From Narthecium ossifragum (Eukaryota > Streptophyta > Magnoliopsida > Dioscoreales > Nartheciaceae): a DNA stretch of 64,000 nucleotides. The position numbers were made by a program, and so were the translations under genes. This document shows, one piece after another, positions 22,781 to 34,455 of the stretch (position 1 is its first letter; each line of letters begins with the position of its first letter). The stretch is taken from positions 14,680,062-14,744,061 of the forward strand of contig OY986973.1 of the NCBI GenBank assembly GCA_963920575.1. Reading direction: 5' to 3'. Below the pieces are notes generated by a model. That model made no database searches, was not told where the DNA came from, and was given only the letters and a program-made list of their open reading frames with translations.

Positions 22781-24561
22781 TGACCCGCGAAAGCCCAATC
22801 GGGCCAAGCGACGCGAAGCGGAACCTAACAAACGCGGAAGAAAAGCTGGCGAGGGTTCCCACTAATCTATTGGTCTCCCGAACAGTTCACCAAAAGCACC
22901 CTCAATTAAAGATACAACAAAGATTAGCAAAGCCTCGAACCACAGATTTAAACTCAAGTGTACCAGTCATCTAAGCCTATTATGAAATCGACTGGACACC
23001 ACAATTCCAACCGGGTCCAAACTACCCAACCCCGGTCCTAGGGCTAAGTCCGAGCTTCCAGCCTCGGGACGGCGACCCAAAGATCACCCACACCCTAACC
23101 AATGCAACTAATGCACAATAGGGAAATGCATGCTATGACATACACAGATAAAAAGCAAAGCATGCAACAGTATGTCAAGCATCATATAAGTCTACTGGAT
23201 CGCTGCAGCGGTACCACCAACCGCTGCCAGCCGATCCGCAACGGGTCCCGGCATTACGACGGTACCACGACCGTCAACCGCGAACTCCTGCAACGGGAAG
23301 CAACCCCGAAAACCGCTGAATGAACCGTAACGATATAATATTATATTCCGAAATATAATATTATATTCAAACACCCAAAACCTCTACATAGGGGCTAATT
23401 GATCCCGTCGATCCGATGTCCAAACGACGTCGGATTCAAGATCCAACTTAGTCACCCGTAGGTGTATATACCAGAATCATCATATCCAAAATTCAGAACC
23501 ATCTAACGGTTGGATTAACGGGAAAATATAAATCAAAACCGCTAATCAACTCACTTACCAATTTAATTGCTGCAACCCAGCCCCCCAGCAAAGAATTCAT
23601 AACAAATTGTACATAAATCAGAAAATTACGAAACAAGATGGGATGGAAATCTAACGAAGAGACCTACCACTCTTATGTTTATCAGAAACCAAGATCACGT
23701 ACACACAGGCCGGAAAACTCGCCGCAAGCCGGCTGTTTTTCAAGAACAGCAGAAAAACAGAGAATCCGAGCTTAATCATGCATAAAACCTACTCAAATCT
23801 CAACGGATTAACATGAAAGTTAAATAAGTTATTATAATAGGTAAGAAGCATCTAAAAGCATGAGGATCAACAGATCCAACGGTTAGATCACGTGAAACCC
23901 ATTAAAGAACACATGTAGGTAGAAGAACCTACCCAACAGCGCATTCCTCGGTTGATCCCTCGCAAGCCCGTCACCAACACGGCTCCAAACCACCTCAGCT
24001 ACCTTCCTCTCGTCTCCACGAATCCAATAAGCTTTAGAACGCCAAAATCGGTGGCCGGAGGAGGGAGAACAGCGAAGATGAAGCTCGCCGGCGGAAGAAG
24101 AGAAGAAACAGAGCACCGCGGGAAAGAAGAGAAAGAAGGAAGAAGAAGAGAGGAGAAGAGAAGGGAAGAAGGGGAAGGAAAGCCTGGGGAAAGCCGGCGA
24201 AGGCGGGGAAAAGCTGGGGAAGGGGTGGGAAAGTCCTCCCTCCCCTGACAAGGGAAAGCGACGGCCGGCTGCCGTCATCGCGGAAGAGAAAAAGCCACCG
24301 ACTGGTTGCTCACGAGCCCGATCGATCGCTCCTTCGAGCGATCGATCGCTCAAGGGCCGTAAGCTTCCCAAAAGCAAGCCTCCGCGCGCCCGAGCTGGGA
24401 TCTTCCGATTCCGGGTCCACCTAGCCATTCTAAACAAACACTAACACAAGCAAGGCCAGTGTGTGAACACGCGGGTGTGAAACAAACCAACAAGGCGCAA
24501 TTTACCAAATTGCCCTTGCGGTCTACAACGAGCCACAGGGGTAGAGGGACAGGTCCTCACA
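22781..24561 (-). repeat. E2 3' LTR (group D, short form)
   Basis: Begins at GACCCGCGAAAGCCC (the outer TGTCGCGCCCC is lost) and ends CAGGTCCTCACA. Compared with the solo group-D LTRs (31964-34450, 41368-43835), both E2 LTRs lack the same block of about 550-700 bp after AACTCAAG. That loss therefore predates the insertion. The GGT palindrome is at 24497-24517 and GATCGATC copies lie at about 24318-24352. Confidence 0.9.
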
Positions 24562-24633
24562 TCCTAATACCCTTAAAAGAAATCTTGTCCCGAGATTTGA
24601 TAAGGGTAGGGCTCGGAACAACAAACAGTTACA

Positions 24634-25735
24634 CTAGAAGACAGGACCAGAGGTACCTCGAGAAGGAAGCAACTGCAGAAACTCCTGCCGCATGCGCGCC
24701 TCGCGCTCCCAAGTGATCTCCTTGGTGCCTCTGGGTCACTGTGCTGTGCCTCCAACACTCTGGCTAGAACTGCTGACATACTCTGCACTGCGTAGAGGAA
24801 GCTGCTGGATCCCCGATCCTCAAACTCGAGCCCAAACTGGCCCGCCGTCTCTAGAGCCTGCCACTGCCGCGCTGACAACCCTGCAACTGCTACTCTGGTG
24901 TCTCTCACCTGTCTACTCAGCGCGTCTGCTACGACGTTTGCCTTACCAGGATGGTAATGCAACTCGAAGTCGTAGTCCTCCAGTAGCTCCATCCAGCGTC
25001 GCTGCCTCAGGATGAGGTCACGTTGGGTGAAAACGTGCCTCAAACTCTTATGGTCCGAGAAGACAGAAAACTTCTCGCCATAGAGGTAGTGACGCCATGC
25101 CTTCAGGCCGAAGACCACCGCTGCAAGCTCCAAGTCATGGGTCGGGTAGTTCCTCTCATGGTTCTTCAGCTGGCGAGAACCATAGGAAACTACGTGACCC
25201 TCCTGCATGAGGACACACCCCAAACCCTCACCGCTGGCGTCGCAGTAAACACTGTAACCAATACCTCGCTCTAGGACGATCAGCACCGCACACTAGTCAA
25301 CCTGGTCCTCAGCTCCACGAAGGCTCGCTCACAAGCATTATCCCACACGAACGGGACGGCCTTCTGTGTCAGTCTGGTCAACGGTCCGGCAACTTTGGAG
25401 ATGTCCCGCACGAACCGCCTGTAGTAACCCGCCAGGCCTAAGAAACTACGGACCTCAAACACTGTCCTCGGTCTCTGCCACTGTACCACTGCCTCGACCT
25501 TGGCCGGGTCAACTGAGATCCCTGCTGCCGGCACCACGTGTCCAAGGAATCCCACCTGTGCAAGCCAGAACTCGCTCTTGGAAGCCTTGGAATAAAGCCG
25601 ATGCTCCCTAAGTAGCTGCAACACTGTCGCCAAGTATCGCTCGTGCTCCGCCTCTGACCGGGAGTAGATGAGAAAGTCGTCGACGAACACCACCACGAAC
25701 TCGTCTAGGAGGGGCCGGAAGATCCTCTGCTGGTA
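24634..25735 (-). pseudogene. E2 RT C-half, RNase H and chromodomain tail; integrase lost
   Basis: The frame starts in the RT at [10 protein letters not shown], contains the catalytic [12 protein letters not shown] and the full thumb and connection, then RNase H ([31 protein letters not shown]). Shortly after EAQHSDPE it jumps near 24715 to the last chromodomain segment (ITWEREARM in another frame) and the stop codon TAG at 24634-24636. The whole integrase and most of the chromodomain, roughly 500 codons, are deleted. A one-residue RT stretch near 25300 is also shortened (LTSVRC for [13 protein letters not shown] sequence). Confidence 0.88.
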
Positions 25736-26517
25736 AGCTCGTCTAGCTGAGTCCTCAACTCACTCTGCTCTGCTGGTGCCATCCTGAAAGCTGGGAGAGA
25801 GATCGGTGTGGTGCCTGGTACTAGGTCGATCTCAAAATCGACCGCTGTGGGCGGTAGAAGCCCTGGCAACACCTCGGGAAACACGTCGGTGTAGTCGCAC
25901 ACGATCCTGGGGAAACTGCTCTGCTGCACTCCCTCTGACCCAAACAGGGACAGGATGGCCAGCAAGGCTGAAAGCTCGCTGCCACGCCTCCCCACACCAC
26001 AAGCAAAGGAATCGGCTGAGAACCGATTCCCCAACAAGACAAACTGTGTCCCATCGGGTGTCCAAGCGACCACCCTCCGGCGACCACAGTCGATGATAGC
26101 TCGGTATGCTGCCAACCAGTCCATACCGAGTATCACATCGAAGCCTGTCATGTCTAGCACCCGCAGGTCTAGACAGACACGGAGGCCTCCAACCTCCAAA
26201 GAACAAGATTGGCAGACCCGGTCTACCCTGACTGTGCCGCCGATCGGTGAGTCTACAGACTGTGCCACCTCTAGCCAACTCGTCTCCAACCCTCTGAGCA
26301 CGGGTGGCTCTGCCGCTGCCTGCTGGTACTGCTGCGGCTGCTGAAAAAGCTGAACGGTGTCCGGCTGCTCACACACCAGAAAAGCAAACACACGCCCCCG
26401 CTGGCCGCCTCCACCTCTGGAGCGGCCTAGTCCCGCCCCTGATCCGGTCCCGCCACTGCTCCCCTGCCAAGCACTGGACCCTCCGCCTCGACTCCCCTGC
26501 GGCACAGCGCCCCGCGC
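25705..26517 (-). pseudogene. E2 protease lacking the active site, and RT N-terminal end
   Basis: After the Gly-rich linker and the Gln-rich tract the frame goes directly from AAEPPVLR to GLETSWLEVAQ. In E3 about 36 residues lie between these points, including the DSGA active-site motif, so the protease cannot be catalytic. The downstream protease body ([11 protein letters not shown]) is present. The frame then reaches the start of RT ([20 protein letters not shown]) and stops at a deletion joining it to the RT palm. The join falls in GCAGAGG, present at both deletion edges. Confidence 0.87.
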
Positions 26518-27233
26518 TCATCGCAAGTGGCAGTCCCTACGGTAGTGTCCCAGCTGTCCGCACGAGAAGCACGTGACTGACGCGCTATCAGGCTGCTGAC
26601 CCTGGCCTCCCCCTGACGGAGCCTGCCCAGACGGCCTGGGCGTCAGGAGAAACACGCCTGGCGAACTCGGCAACTGTGGCTGGAACTGCTGCGGGCGCTG
26701 CGACCGCTGCTGAAAGCGTCGCTGACGCCGCGGGTTCCCTCTGCCGAATCCCCCTCTGAACTGGGGTCTTTGCGGTGTGTTGGTAGAGAATGCCAGTGGA
26801 ACTACCCGGCACTTCTCGTCTCGCAACTGCGCCTCCACTACCAAGGCGCAGTCCAGAACTGTTGAGTACGTCTGGAAGCGGTAAGAACTGGTCTGTCGTC
26901 TGATCGCTGATCGAAGCCTCTGCTCAAACTGACGTGCACTGGCCACTGGGTCTGCTGCTACTGCCCCCGCAAAACGGACCAAGTGCGTGAACCGGGTGGC
27001 ATACTGCTGAAACTCCAGCAAGACCACCACAGTGGTCCGCACGTCGACCGGAGCGAGAACCCCCTCCTCGGCGAGAAGGGTCTCCTCCCGTGCGACCGAA
27101 GCCGTAGCTGGTGATGGCTCAGTCCGTCTAGCTCTGACCTCCCTGACAGGTGCTACCCTGTCTGGTCGGGCGGGTCGACCAAGTCGTGCCCCACCCGACC
27201 CTCAACCGAAGGTCAGCCTCGAGCTCCCGACAT
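26518..27233 (-). pseudogene. E2 gag with core deletion
   Basis: Begins MSGARG followed by a TGA at about 27213-27215. It keeps the acidic N-terminal segment, then jumps from VVLLEF to QQYATRFTHLVRFAG, omitting about 105 residues of the gag core relative to E3. The zinc knuckle CFSCGQLGHYRRDC is intact. A TGA at 26518-26520 replaces a Gly codon just downstream. It could not give a functional Gag. Confidence 0.85.
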
Positions 27234-27416
27234 CTGCGCAATCACCAACAACAAACGAGTGTCCACTCGTTCGAAACCCAAGACAAAGCAGCACAACATA
27301 AAGTGGAAAAGCACAACACATCAAAATGAGCATGCACGGATGTTCTAGACATAGAACTAACCCATTCCACGCTCAATCTCAACCGAATCCTGATCCTAAA
27401 CCCTGGGATCTACAAC

Positions 27417-27434
27417 GTATGCTCTGATACCAAG
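27417..27434 (-). other. Primer-binding site of E2 (initiator tRNA-Met)
   Basis: On the minus strand it reads CTTGGTATCAGAGCATA directly next to the LTR end CGCGACAG. Confidence 0.8.
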
Positions 27435-28476
27435 CTGTCGCGCCCCGACCCGCGAAAGCCCAACCGGGCCGGGCGACGCGAACCGGAACCTAACAAACGC
27501 GGAAGAAAAGCTGGCGAGGGTTCCCTCTAACCTATTGGTCTCCCTAACAGTTCACCAAAAGCACCCTCAATTAAAGATACAACAAAGATTAGCAAAACCT
27601 CGAACCACAGATTTAAAACTCAAGTGTACCAGTCATCTAAGCCTATCATGAAATCGACTGGACACCACAATTCCAACCGGGTCCAAACTACCCAACCCCG
27701 GTCCTACGGCTAAGTCCGAGCTTCCAGCCTCGGGACGGCGACCCAAAGATCACCCACGCCCTAACCAATGCAACTAATGCACAATAGGGAAATGCATGCT
27801 ATGACATACACAGATAAGAAGCAAAGCATGCAACAGTATGTCAAGCATAATATAAGTCTACTGGATCGCTGCAGCGGTACCACCAACCGCTGCCAGCCGA
27901 TCCGCAGCGGGTCCCGGCATTACGACGGTACCACGACCGTCAACCGCGAACTCCAGCTGTCGCGCTCCGACCCGCGAAAGCCCAACCGGGCCGGGCGACG
28001 CGAACCGGAACCTACAAAATGCGGAAAATAAGCTGGCGAGGGTTCCCTCTAACCTATTGGTCTCCCTAACAGTTCACCAAAAGCACCCTCAATTAAAGAT
28101 ACAACAAAGATTAGCAAAACCTCGAACCACAGATTTAAAACTCAAGTGTACCAGTCATCTAAGCCTATCATGAAATCGACTGGACACCACAATTCCAACC
28201 GGGTCCAAACTACCCAACCCCGGTCCTAGGGCTAAGTTCGAGCTTCCAGCCTCGGGACGGCGACCCAAAGATCACCCACACCCTAACCAATGCAACTAAT
28301 GCACAATAGGGAAATGCATGCTATGACATACACAGATAAAAAGCAAAGCATGCAACAGTATGTCAAGCATCATATAAGCCTACTGGATCGCTGCAGCGGT
28401 ACCACCAACCGCTGCCAGCCGATCCGCAACGGGTCCCGGCATTACGACGGTACCACGACCGTCAACCGCGAACTCC
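27433..28476 (-). repeat. 522-bp tandem duplication across the LTR/primer-site border
   Basis: 27433-27954 and 27955-28476 are two direct copies of equal length. Each starts AGCTGTCGCG and ends GCGAACTCC. The three bases AGC come from the internal region beside the LTR, so the duplicated unit includes the LTR edge. The copies differ at only a few sites near their starts. This places a partial LTR between the primer site and the full 5' LTR. Confidence 0.9.
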
Positions 28477-29749
28477 TGCAACGGGAAGCAACCCCGAAAA
28501 CCGCTGAATGAACCGTAACGATATAATATTATATTCCGAAATATAATATTATATTCAAACACCAAAAACCTCTACATAGGGGCTAATTGATCCCATCGAT
28601 CCGACGTCCAAACGACGTCGGATTCAAGATCCAACTTAGCCACCAGTAGGTGTATATACCAGAATCATCATATCCAAAATTCAGAACCATCTAACGGTTG
28701 GATTAACGGGAAAATATAAATCAAAACCGCTAATCAACTCACTTACCAATTTAATTGCTGCAACCCAGCCCCCCAGCAAAGAATTCATAACAAATTGTAC
28801 ATAAATCAGAAAATTACGAAACAAGATGGGATGGAAATCTAACGAAGAGACCTACCACTCTTATGTTTATCAGAAACCAAGATCACGTACACACAGGCCG
28901 GAAAACTCGCCGCAAGCCGGCTGTTTTTCAAGAACAGCAGAAAAACAGAGAATCCGAGCTTAATCATGCATAAAACCTACTCAAATCTCAACGAATTAAC
29001 ATGAAACTTAAATAAGTTATTATAATAGGTAAGAAGCATCTAAAAGTATGAGGATCAACAGATCCAACGGTTAGATCACGTGAAACCCATTAAAGAACAC
29101 ATGTAGGTAGAAGAACCTACCCAACAGCGCATTCCTCGGTTGATCCCTCGCAAGCCCGTCACCAACACGGCTCCAAACCACCTCAGCTACCTTCCTCTCG
29201 TCTCCACGAATCCAACAAGCTTTAGAACGCCAAAATCGGTGGCCGGAGGAGGGAGAACGGCGAAGTTGAAGCTCGCCGGCGGAAGAAGAGAAGAATCAGA
29301 GCACCGCGGGAAAGAAGAGAAAGAAGGAAGAAGAAGAGAGGAGAAGAGAAGGGAAGAAGGGGAAGGAAAGCCTGGGGAAAGCCGGCGAAGGCGGGGAAAA
29401 GCTGGGGGAGGGGAGGGAAAGTCCTCCCTCCCCTGACAGGGGAAAGCGACGGCCGGCTGCCGTCATCGCGGAAGGGAAAAAGCCACCGACTGGTTGCTCA
29501 CGAGCCCGATCGGTCGCTCCTTCGAGCGATCGATCGCTCAAGGGCCGTAAGCTGCCCAAAAGCAAGCCTCCGCGCGCACGAGCTGGGATCTTCCGATCCC
29601 GGGTCCACCTAGCCATTCTAAACAAACACTAACACAAGTAAGGCCAGTGTGTGCACACGCGGGTGTGAAACAAACCAACAAGGCGCAATTTACCAAATTG
29701 CCCTTGCGGTCTACAACGAGCCACAGGGGTAGAGGGACAGGTCCTCACA
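27958..29749 (-). repeat. E2 5' LTR (group D, short form)
   Basis: 1792 bp from TGTCGCGCTCCGACC to CAGGTCCTCACA, colinear with 22781-24561. The next base begins group-C LTR sequence of E1 (TATCAATTCTAG), the expected right target flank. Confidence 0.92.
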
Positions 29750-29923
29750 TATCAATTCTAGTTCAGTCTTTGAGTTTGTAATATTTGTATAATACAGGAT
29801 GATTGTGAATTGTTAGGGTATCCACTACGATTAGAGGGAAACCTCGCCAAAATTTCCGAAGTAAGTTAGGTTCCGGTTCGCGTCGCCCGGCACGGTTGGG
29901 CCTACGCGGATCGGGGCGCGACA
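29750..29923 (+). repeat. E1 3' LTR, terminal part (group C)
   Basis: Matches 16350-16523 with about ten differences and ends GGGGCGCGACA followed by GTTAC, the E1 TSD. This proves that E2 lies inside the E1 LTR. Confidence 0.93.
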
Positions 29924-30206
29924 GTTACTCTCTCTTCATAGCCTTTATCTTCTACTTTTCATCTTCTCTTCTTTCTCCATGCTCCCTACCATCTGCCATC
30001 TCAACGTTCTAGCTGCCACGAGCCTTCGGTCCTTAATTTGTTGTGCTTGTCGTGCGTCTCTTGCAAGGATGCGATATCTTCATCTAAATATTTTGCCATC
30101 CATCCCTCCCCACTCGAAATCAGGTTTTATCGTTCTTAACTTGTTTTTTGGATAGTTTTTATATATATAAAATTTGTCGAGGATTATTTTATTTTACATT
30201 TCCACT

Positions 30207-31963
30207 ATGTCTTCTAGAAAATATGATTCGGGACATGAGAAGCGTACAAAAAAAAGAAAAGTAGATGAATTGATACAATCTCAAAAAGGAGCTCTTGATA
30301 GATTTGTTACAAATAATAAAACCAAGCCTATAGCAAGTTCAACCGAAGATGTAATTGACCAATCAAATACTACATCCGAATTGGACAATAGCGAATTAAG
30401 TTTAGAAGATGATAAAAATAATCATCAAGAAAATTTAGTTGAAAATGAAGCAATTAAAGAAGATAAAGTTTCTCATAAGATATTAGATTGCACTTCTACA
30501 AATATATATGACCGGGGATATTCGAATGAAATTGATCTATAGTTAAGAGATTTAATAGTAGGAAAAGGTCCAATAAGAGAGGATATTCTAAGTTTTCCTA
30601 AAGATGAATTCAATAGACATTTTTCCATATCACATTATATTAGAAAACTACCAAATGGTGAAAAGCATGATAGAAAATGGTTAGTGTATTCGAAAGCTTG
30701 TGATAAAGTATATTGCTTTTGTTGCAAGTTATTTAGCTCAAAATCTAACATGAGCCAATTAGCTAATGAAGGCACTAAAGATTGGAAAAATCTTAGTACT
30801 AAACTTAAAAGTCATGAAACAAGTAATGATGAGCACATTACCAACATAAATGCTTGGATAGAGTTAGAAATAAGATTATTAAAGGATAAGACAATAGATA
30901 AAAGCGTCAAAGAACAAATTAATAGGGAAAAAGACTATTGGAAGAAAGTATTATTTAGAATTATTTCTTTTGTTAAGAATTTGGCTAAAAAGAACTTAGC
31001 ATTTCGTGGAACCAATGAAAAGGTATATCAAGAAAATAATGGAAATTTTTTGAGTTTCATTGAAATGCAGAATTTGATCCGGTAATGCAAAAACATATTC
31101 AACGTATTCAAAGTGGTGAAATTCATAACCATTATCTCGGGCATAAAATACAAAATGAACTAATACAACTATTGTCATTGGAAGTTAAGAATATCATTGT
31201 AAATAATATTAAAAAAGCAAAATATTTTTCTGTTATACTTGATTGCACTCCTAATATTAGTCACAAAGAACAAATGACACTTGTTTTGCGATGCGTAGAT
31301 GCGGCAATAACTCCAATAAAAATTGAAAAGTATTTTGTATAGTTTCTAGAAGTAGATGATACATCAGGAAAAGGACTTTTTGATGAACATCTAAGTGTAA
31401 TAAAAAACCTTGAACTTGATATTGATGATATAAGAGGACAAGGATAAGACAATGGCTCTAATATGAAAGGTAAACAACAAGGGGTACAAAAAAGACTACT
31501 AGATATAAATCCTAGAGCATTTTATACATCATGTGGTTGTCATAATCTTAACTTAGTACTTTGTGATATGGCTAACTCTTGCTCTAGAGCTATGTTTTTT
31601 TTTGAAGTTGTGCAACGTTTATATTCTTTGTTTTCTTCTTCGACAAAAAGATGGAAAATTCTTCAAGATCATATATCTACTTTGTCTCTTAAACCACTAT
31701 CACAAACACGATGGTAAAGTCGCATCAAGAGTATTAAGGCAATTAGATTCCAAGCACCACAAATAAGAGATGTTTTACTTCAATTAGCAAAACTAAGTGA
31801 AGATCCTAAGCCTAGCAGTGAAGCTAGATGTTTAGCAACATATGAAATGGAAAATTTTGAGTTTTTACTAAGCACGGTTATTTGGTATGATATATTATTT
31901 GCTGTTAATTCAGTTAGTAAAATTCTATAGTCTAAAGATATGCATATTGATGTTGCTATAGAT
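30207..31963 (+). pseudogene. hAT transposase, N-terminal and central part (broken)
   Basis: Starts MSSRKYDSGHEKRTKKRKVD with a Lys/Arg-rich N-terminus, then an acidic segment. A TTF/zf-MYM-type zinc-finger region follows (KWLVYSKACDKVYCFCCKLF), then the DUF4371-type catalytic region ([52 protein letters not shown]). Stops lie at 30540, near 31340, near 31446, near 31715 and near 31928, mostly single-base changes of Gln, Glu or Tyr codons, and one frameshift is near 31070. The family is the TTF zinc finger/hAT dimerisation group of plant hAT transposases. The frame is cut at 31963 by a solo LTR. Confidence 0.9.
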
Positions 31964-34450
31964 TGTGAGGACCTGTCCCTCTACTCCTGGGTCGACCGGT
32001 TGAGTCGGACCCGTGGCTCGTTTGTTTATTTCGCGTCGAGCGCGCGATCCGGTGGATCGTATTGTTTCTTGGACCGCAAGGGCAATTTGGTAAATTGCAC
32101 CTTGTCGGTTTATTTCACACCCGCGTGTGCACACACAGCCTCTGATTGATATTTGTGTTTGATTAGATCCGTTAGGGGTTTTTGACCTGTTCGGATCGAT
32201 CCAAGTGTGTTGGATCGATCCATCCTTGTCTTGGATCGATCCATCCTTGTGTTGGATCGATCCAGACACTGTAGCTAGTCGGTGGCTTTTTTCCTTCGCG
32301 AGGACGGCAGCCGGCCGTCGCTCTCTCTTGTCACAAGGGGAGGACTTTCCCTCCCCTCCTTCCCCTTTCCTTCGGTTTTCCCGGCTTTCCTCTGGGCTTT
32401 CCTTCCTCTTCTTTCCTTCTCTTCTCTTCTCTTCTTCTTCCTTCTTTCTCTTCTTCCCGCGGTGCTCTGCTTCCTCTGTTTTCTCCCGGCAGCCCTCTTG
32501 TTCTTCGCCGTTCTCCCTCCTCCGGCCACCGTTTTAGGCGTTTCAAAGCTTGTTGGATCCGTGGCGGCGTGAGGAAGATCCCTGGTGTGCTTTGGAGCTG
32601 CGTTGGTGACCAGTTCACGGGGAATCAGCCGAGGAGTGTGTTTCGGGTAGGTGTTCTACCTACGTGAGTTGTTTAGGGGTGTTCTCTAGATCTAGCCGTT
32701 GGATCTTGTTGATCTTTGTATTGTGGGCTTCCTCTTGCCTAGTAGAATTTCTGATATAAGTTTCATGATCTTTGGTTGAGATTTTAGTAGGATTTATGCA
32801 TGATTAATCTCGGGTTTTCCGGTTTCTGCTGTTCTTGAAGAACAGTCGGCTTGCGGCGTATTTTTCGGCCAGTACGTGCATGATATTGACTTATGATGAA
32901 AATAAGAGTTGTAGATCTCTTAGTTATCTTTCCATTCCCGCTTATTGTGTATTTTTCCGATTTTTCTACGAATTTTGGTGATGTTTCTCGTGACCTGCGA
33001 CGAGGCTGATCTGAAGCTGGTTTGAAGCTGTTCGGATTCGATCCAAATAGTTCAGATCGATCCAATATTTTCTGAATCGATCCAAACATTCCAAATCGAT
33101 CCCAAAGCTGGCTGGTGGTGTTTTATAGTCTATTTTTAGTGATTTTAATTAATGTTTTTCCGTTAATTCAATCGTTGGATGATTATGGATTTTGGATATG
33201 TTGATCCCGGTATGTAGATCTACTGGTGGCTAAGTTGGATCTTGAATCCAACGTCGTTTGGACGTCGGATCGACGGGATCAATTAGCCTCTAGGTAGAGG
33301 TTTGGGTGTTTTGAATATAATATTATATTGGTTACTGTTCATCATCGTTTTCGGGGTTGCTTCCCGTTGCAGGAGTCTGCGGTCGACGGTCGTGGTACCG
33401 TCGTAATGCCGGGACCCACTGCGGATCGGCTGGTAGCGGTTGGAAGTACCGCTGCAGCGATCTGGTTGACTTGTACGCTACCCTTGATATACTGTTGCAT
33501 GCCTATCTCCTGATTGTGTATGTCATAGCATGCATTGTTGATTTGTGCATTAGTTGCATAGATTAGGGCGTGGGTGATCTGTGGGTCACCGTCCCGAGGC
33601 TGGAAGCTCGGACTTAGCCCTAGGACCGGGGTTGGGTAGTTTGGACCCGGTTCGAATTGTGGTGTCCAGTCGATTCCATGATAGGCTCAGATGACTGGTG
33701 CACTTATTGCTTGATGATTGTAGAGGTCGTGTCGGCCTCAAAGCAGACGTTGTGGGTGCAAACCGGTGTCTGGATCATTGTCTCTTGGGGGGGAAGAGGT
33801 GCCTACCCAGCGGTGTGGTTGCCCGCCTAGTAGTGTTTGGTGCCTGCTAGTGAGACGGCAGTGTGGTTTCCTGTCCCGCTGAGGGCAACCCAGCATCTGA
33901 CCAGTTCGGCTGGAAGACCATGACTGGGCCTCCCTTCAGGGACACCAGCGAAGGGTTATGGGACCCTTGCTGCACACCCAAGTCTTGCTTGAGGGCGACA
34001 CTGTTGCGTTTCCCTCTTCCTTCTGTGTGACGTAGTGTGAAACTCTACTGAGCTTAGTGCTCACACCTACCCGGGCTGCGTTTTGTAGGTGCAGGCGTTA
34101 GTTCTTCTTCCGTGGCCCCTACCGGGCAGTTGGTCGGCGGTGCGGCGGCGCCTGGTGGACTTTGAGAGGTGGCGATATTTACTGCTTTTACCTTTGGTTA
34201 GTTAGTCTCCTACGGGAGTGATGTTGTATTCGAATCTTCCACTCTCCGAGGTTTTGTATATTACACACTTTGAGTTTTAAATCTGTGGTTCGAGGTTCTG
34301 CTAATTGTTATTTTAAATTGAGGGTGCTTTTGGTGAATTGCTAGGGAGACCAATAGGTTAGAGGGAACCCTCGCCGTCTTTTTCCGCGTTTTGTAGGTTC
34401 CGGTTCGCGTCGCCCGGCCCGGTTGGGCTTTCGCGGGTCGGGGCGCGACA
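31964..34450 (+). repeat. Solo LTR, Tekay group D, TSD TAGAT
   Basis: Starts TGTGAGGACCTGTCCC, ends CGGGGCGCGACA, and is flanked by TAGAT at 31959-31963 and 34451-34455. It contains the GGT palindrome (32080-32099) and two groups of GGATCGATCC (32190-32275 and 33035-33105). The hAT coding sequence resumes in frame immediately after the second TAGAT. Confidence 0.94.
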
Positions 34451-34455
34451 TAGAT

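Larger units (their letters stand above)
22781..29749 (-). mobile_element. E2: deleted Tekay-type element nested in the E1 3' LTR
   Basis: Minus-strand order: 5' LTR (29749 to 27958, plus a partial duplicate to 27436), primer site (27417-27434), gag, protease, RT, RNase H, a chromodomain tail, and 3' LTR (24561 to 22781). The two LTRs differ at roughly 2% of sites by eye. The left border is damaged: about 11 bp of the LTR end and about 550 bp of the E1 LTR are gone, so a TSD cannot be checked. The coding region has at least four internal deletions and is defective. Confidence 0.9.
13705..29923 (+). mobile_element. E1: Tekay-type Ty3/gypsy chromovirus, TSD GTTAC
   Basis: A full element: composite 5' LTR (13705-16523), initiator-tRNA-Met primer site, gag, protease, RT, RNase H, integrase, chromodomain, and a 3' LTR that begins at 21115 and is completed at 29750-29923 after the E2 insertion. 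GTTAC lies at 13700-13704 and 29924-29928, so these outer ends belong to one insertion. The parts of the two LTRs that can be compared differ at about 6% of sites by eye. With frameshifts and stops in pol, it is old and inactive. Confidence 0.93.

Noticed and set aside
23102..23323. Recurrent frame beginning MQLMHNREMHAMTYTDKK (also at 27768, 28290, 55786)
   Set aside because: Present because the same LTR-D segment is repeated; lengths and ends differ among copies and it lies antisense to the LTR.
23952..24248. Lys/Glu/Arg-rich frames in group-D LTRs (also at 29140-29436 and 43111-43458)
   Set aside because: They come from a purine-rich leader region of the LTR near GAAGAAGAGAGG and shift between copies; not a conserved protein.
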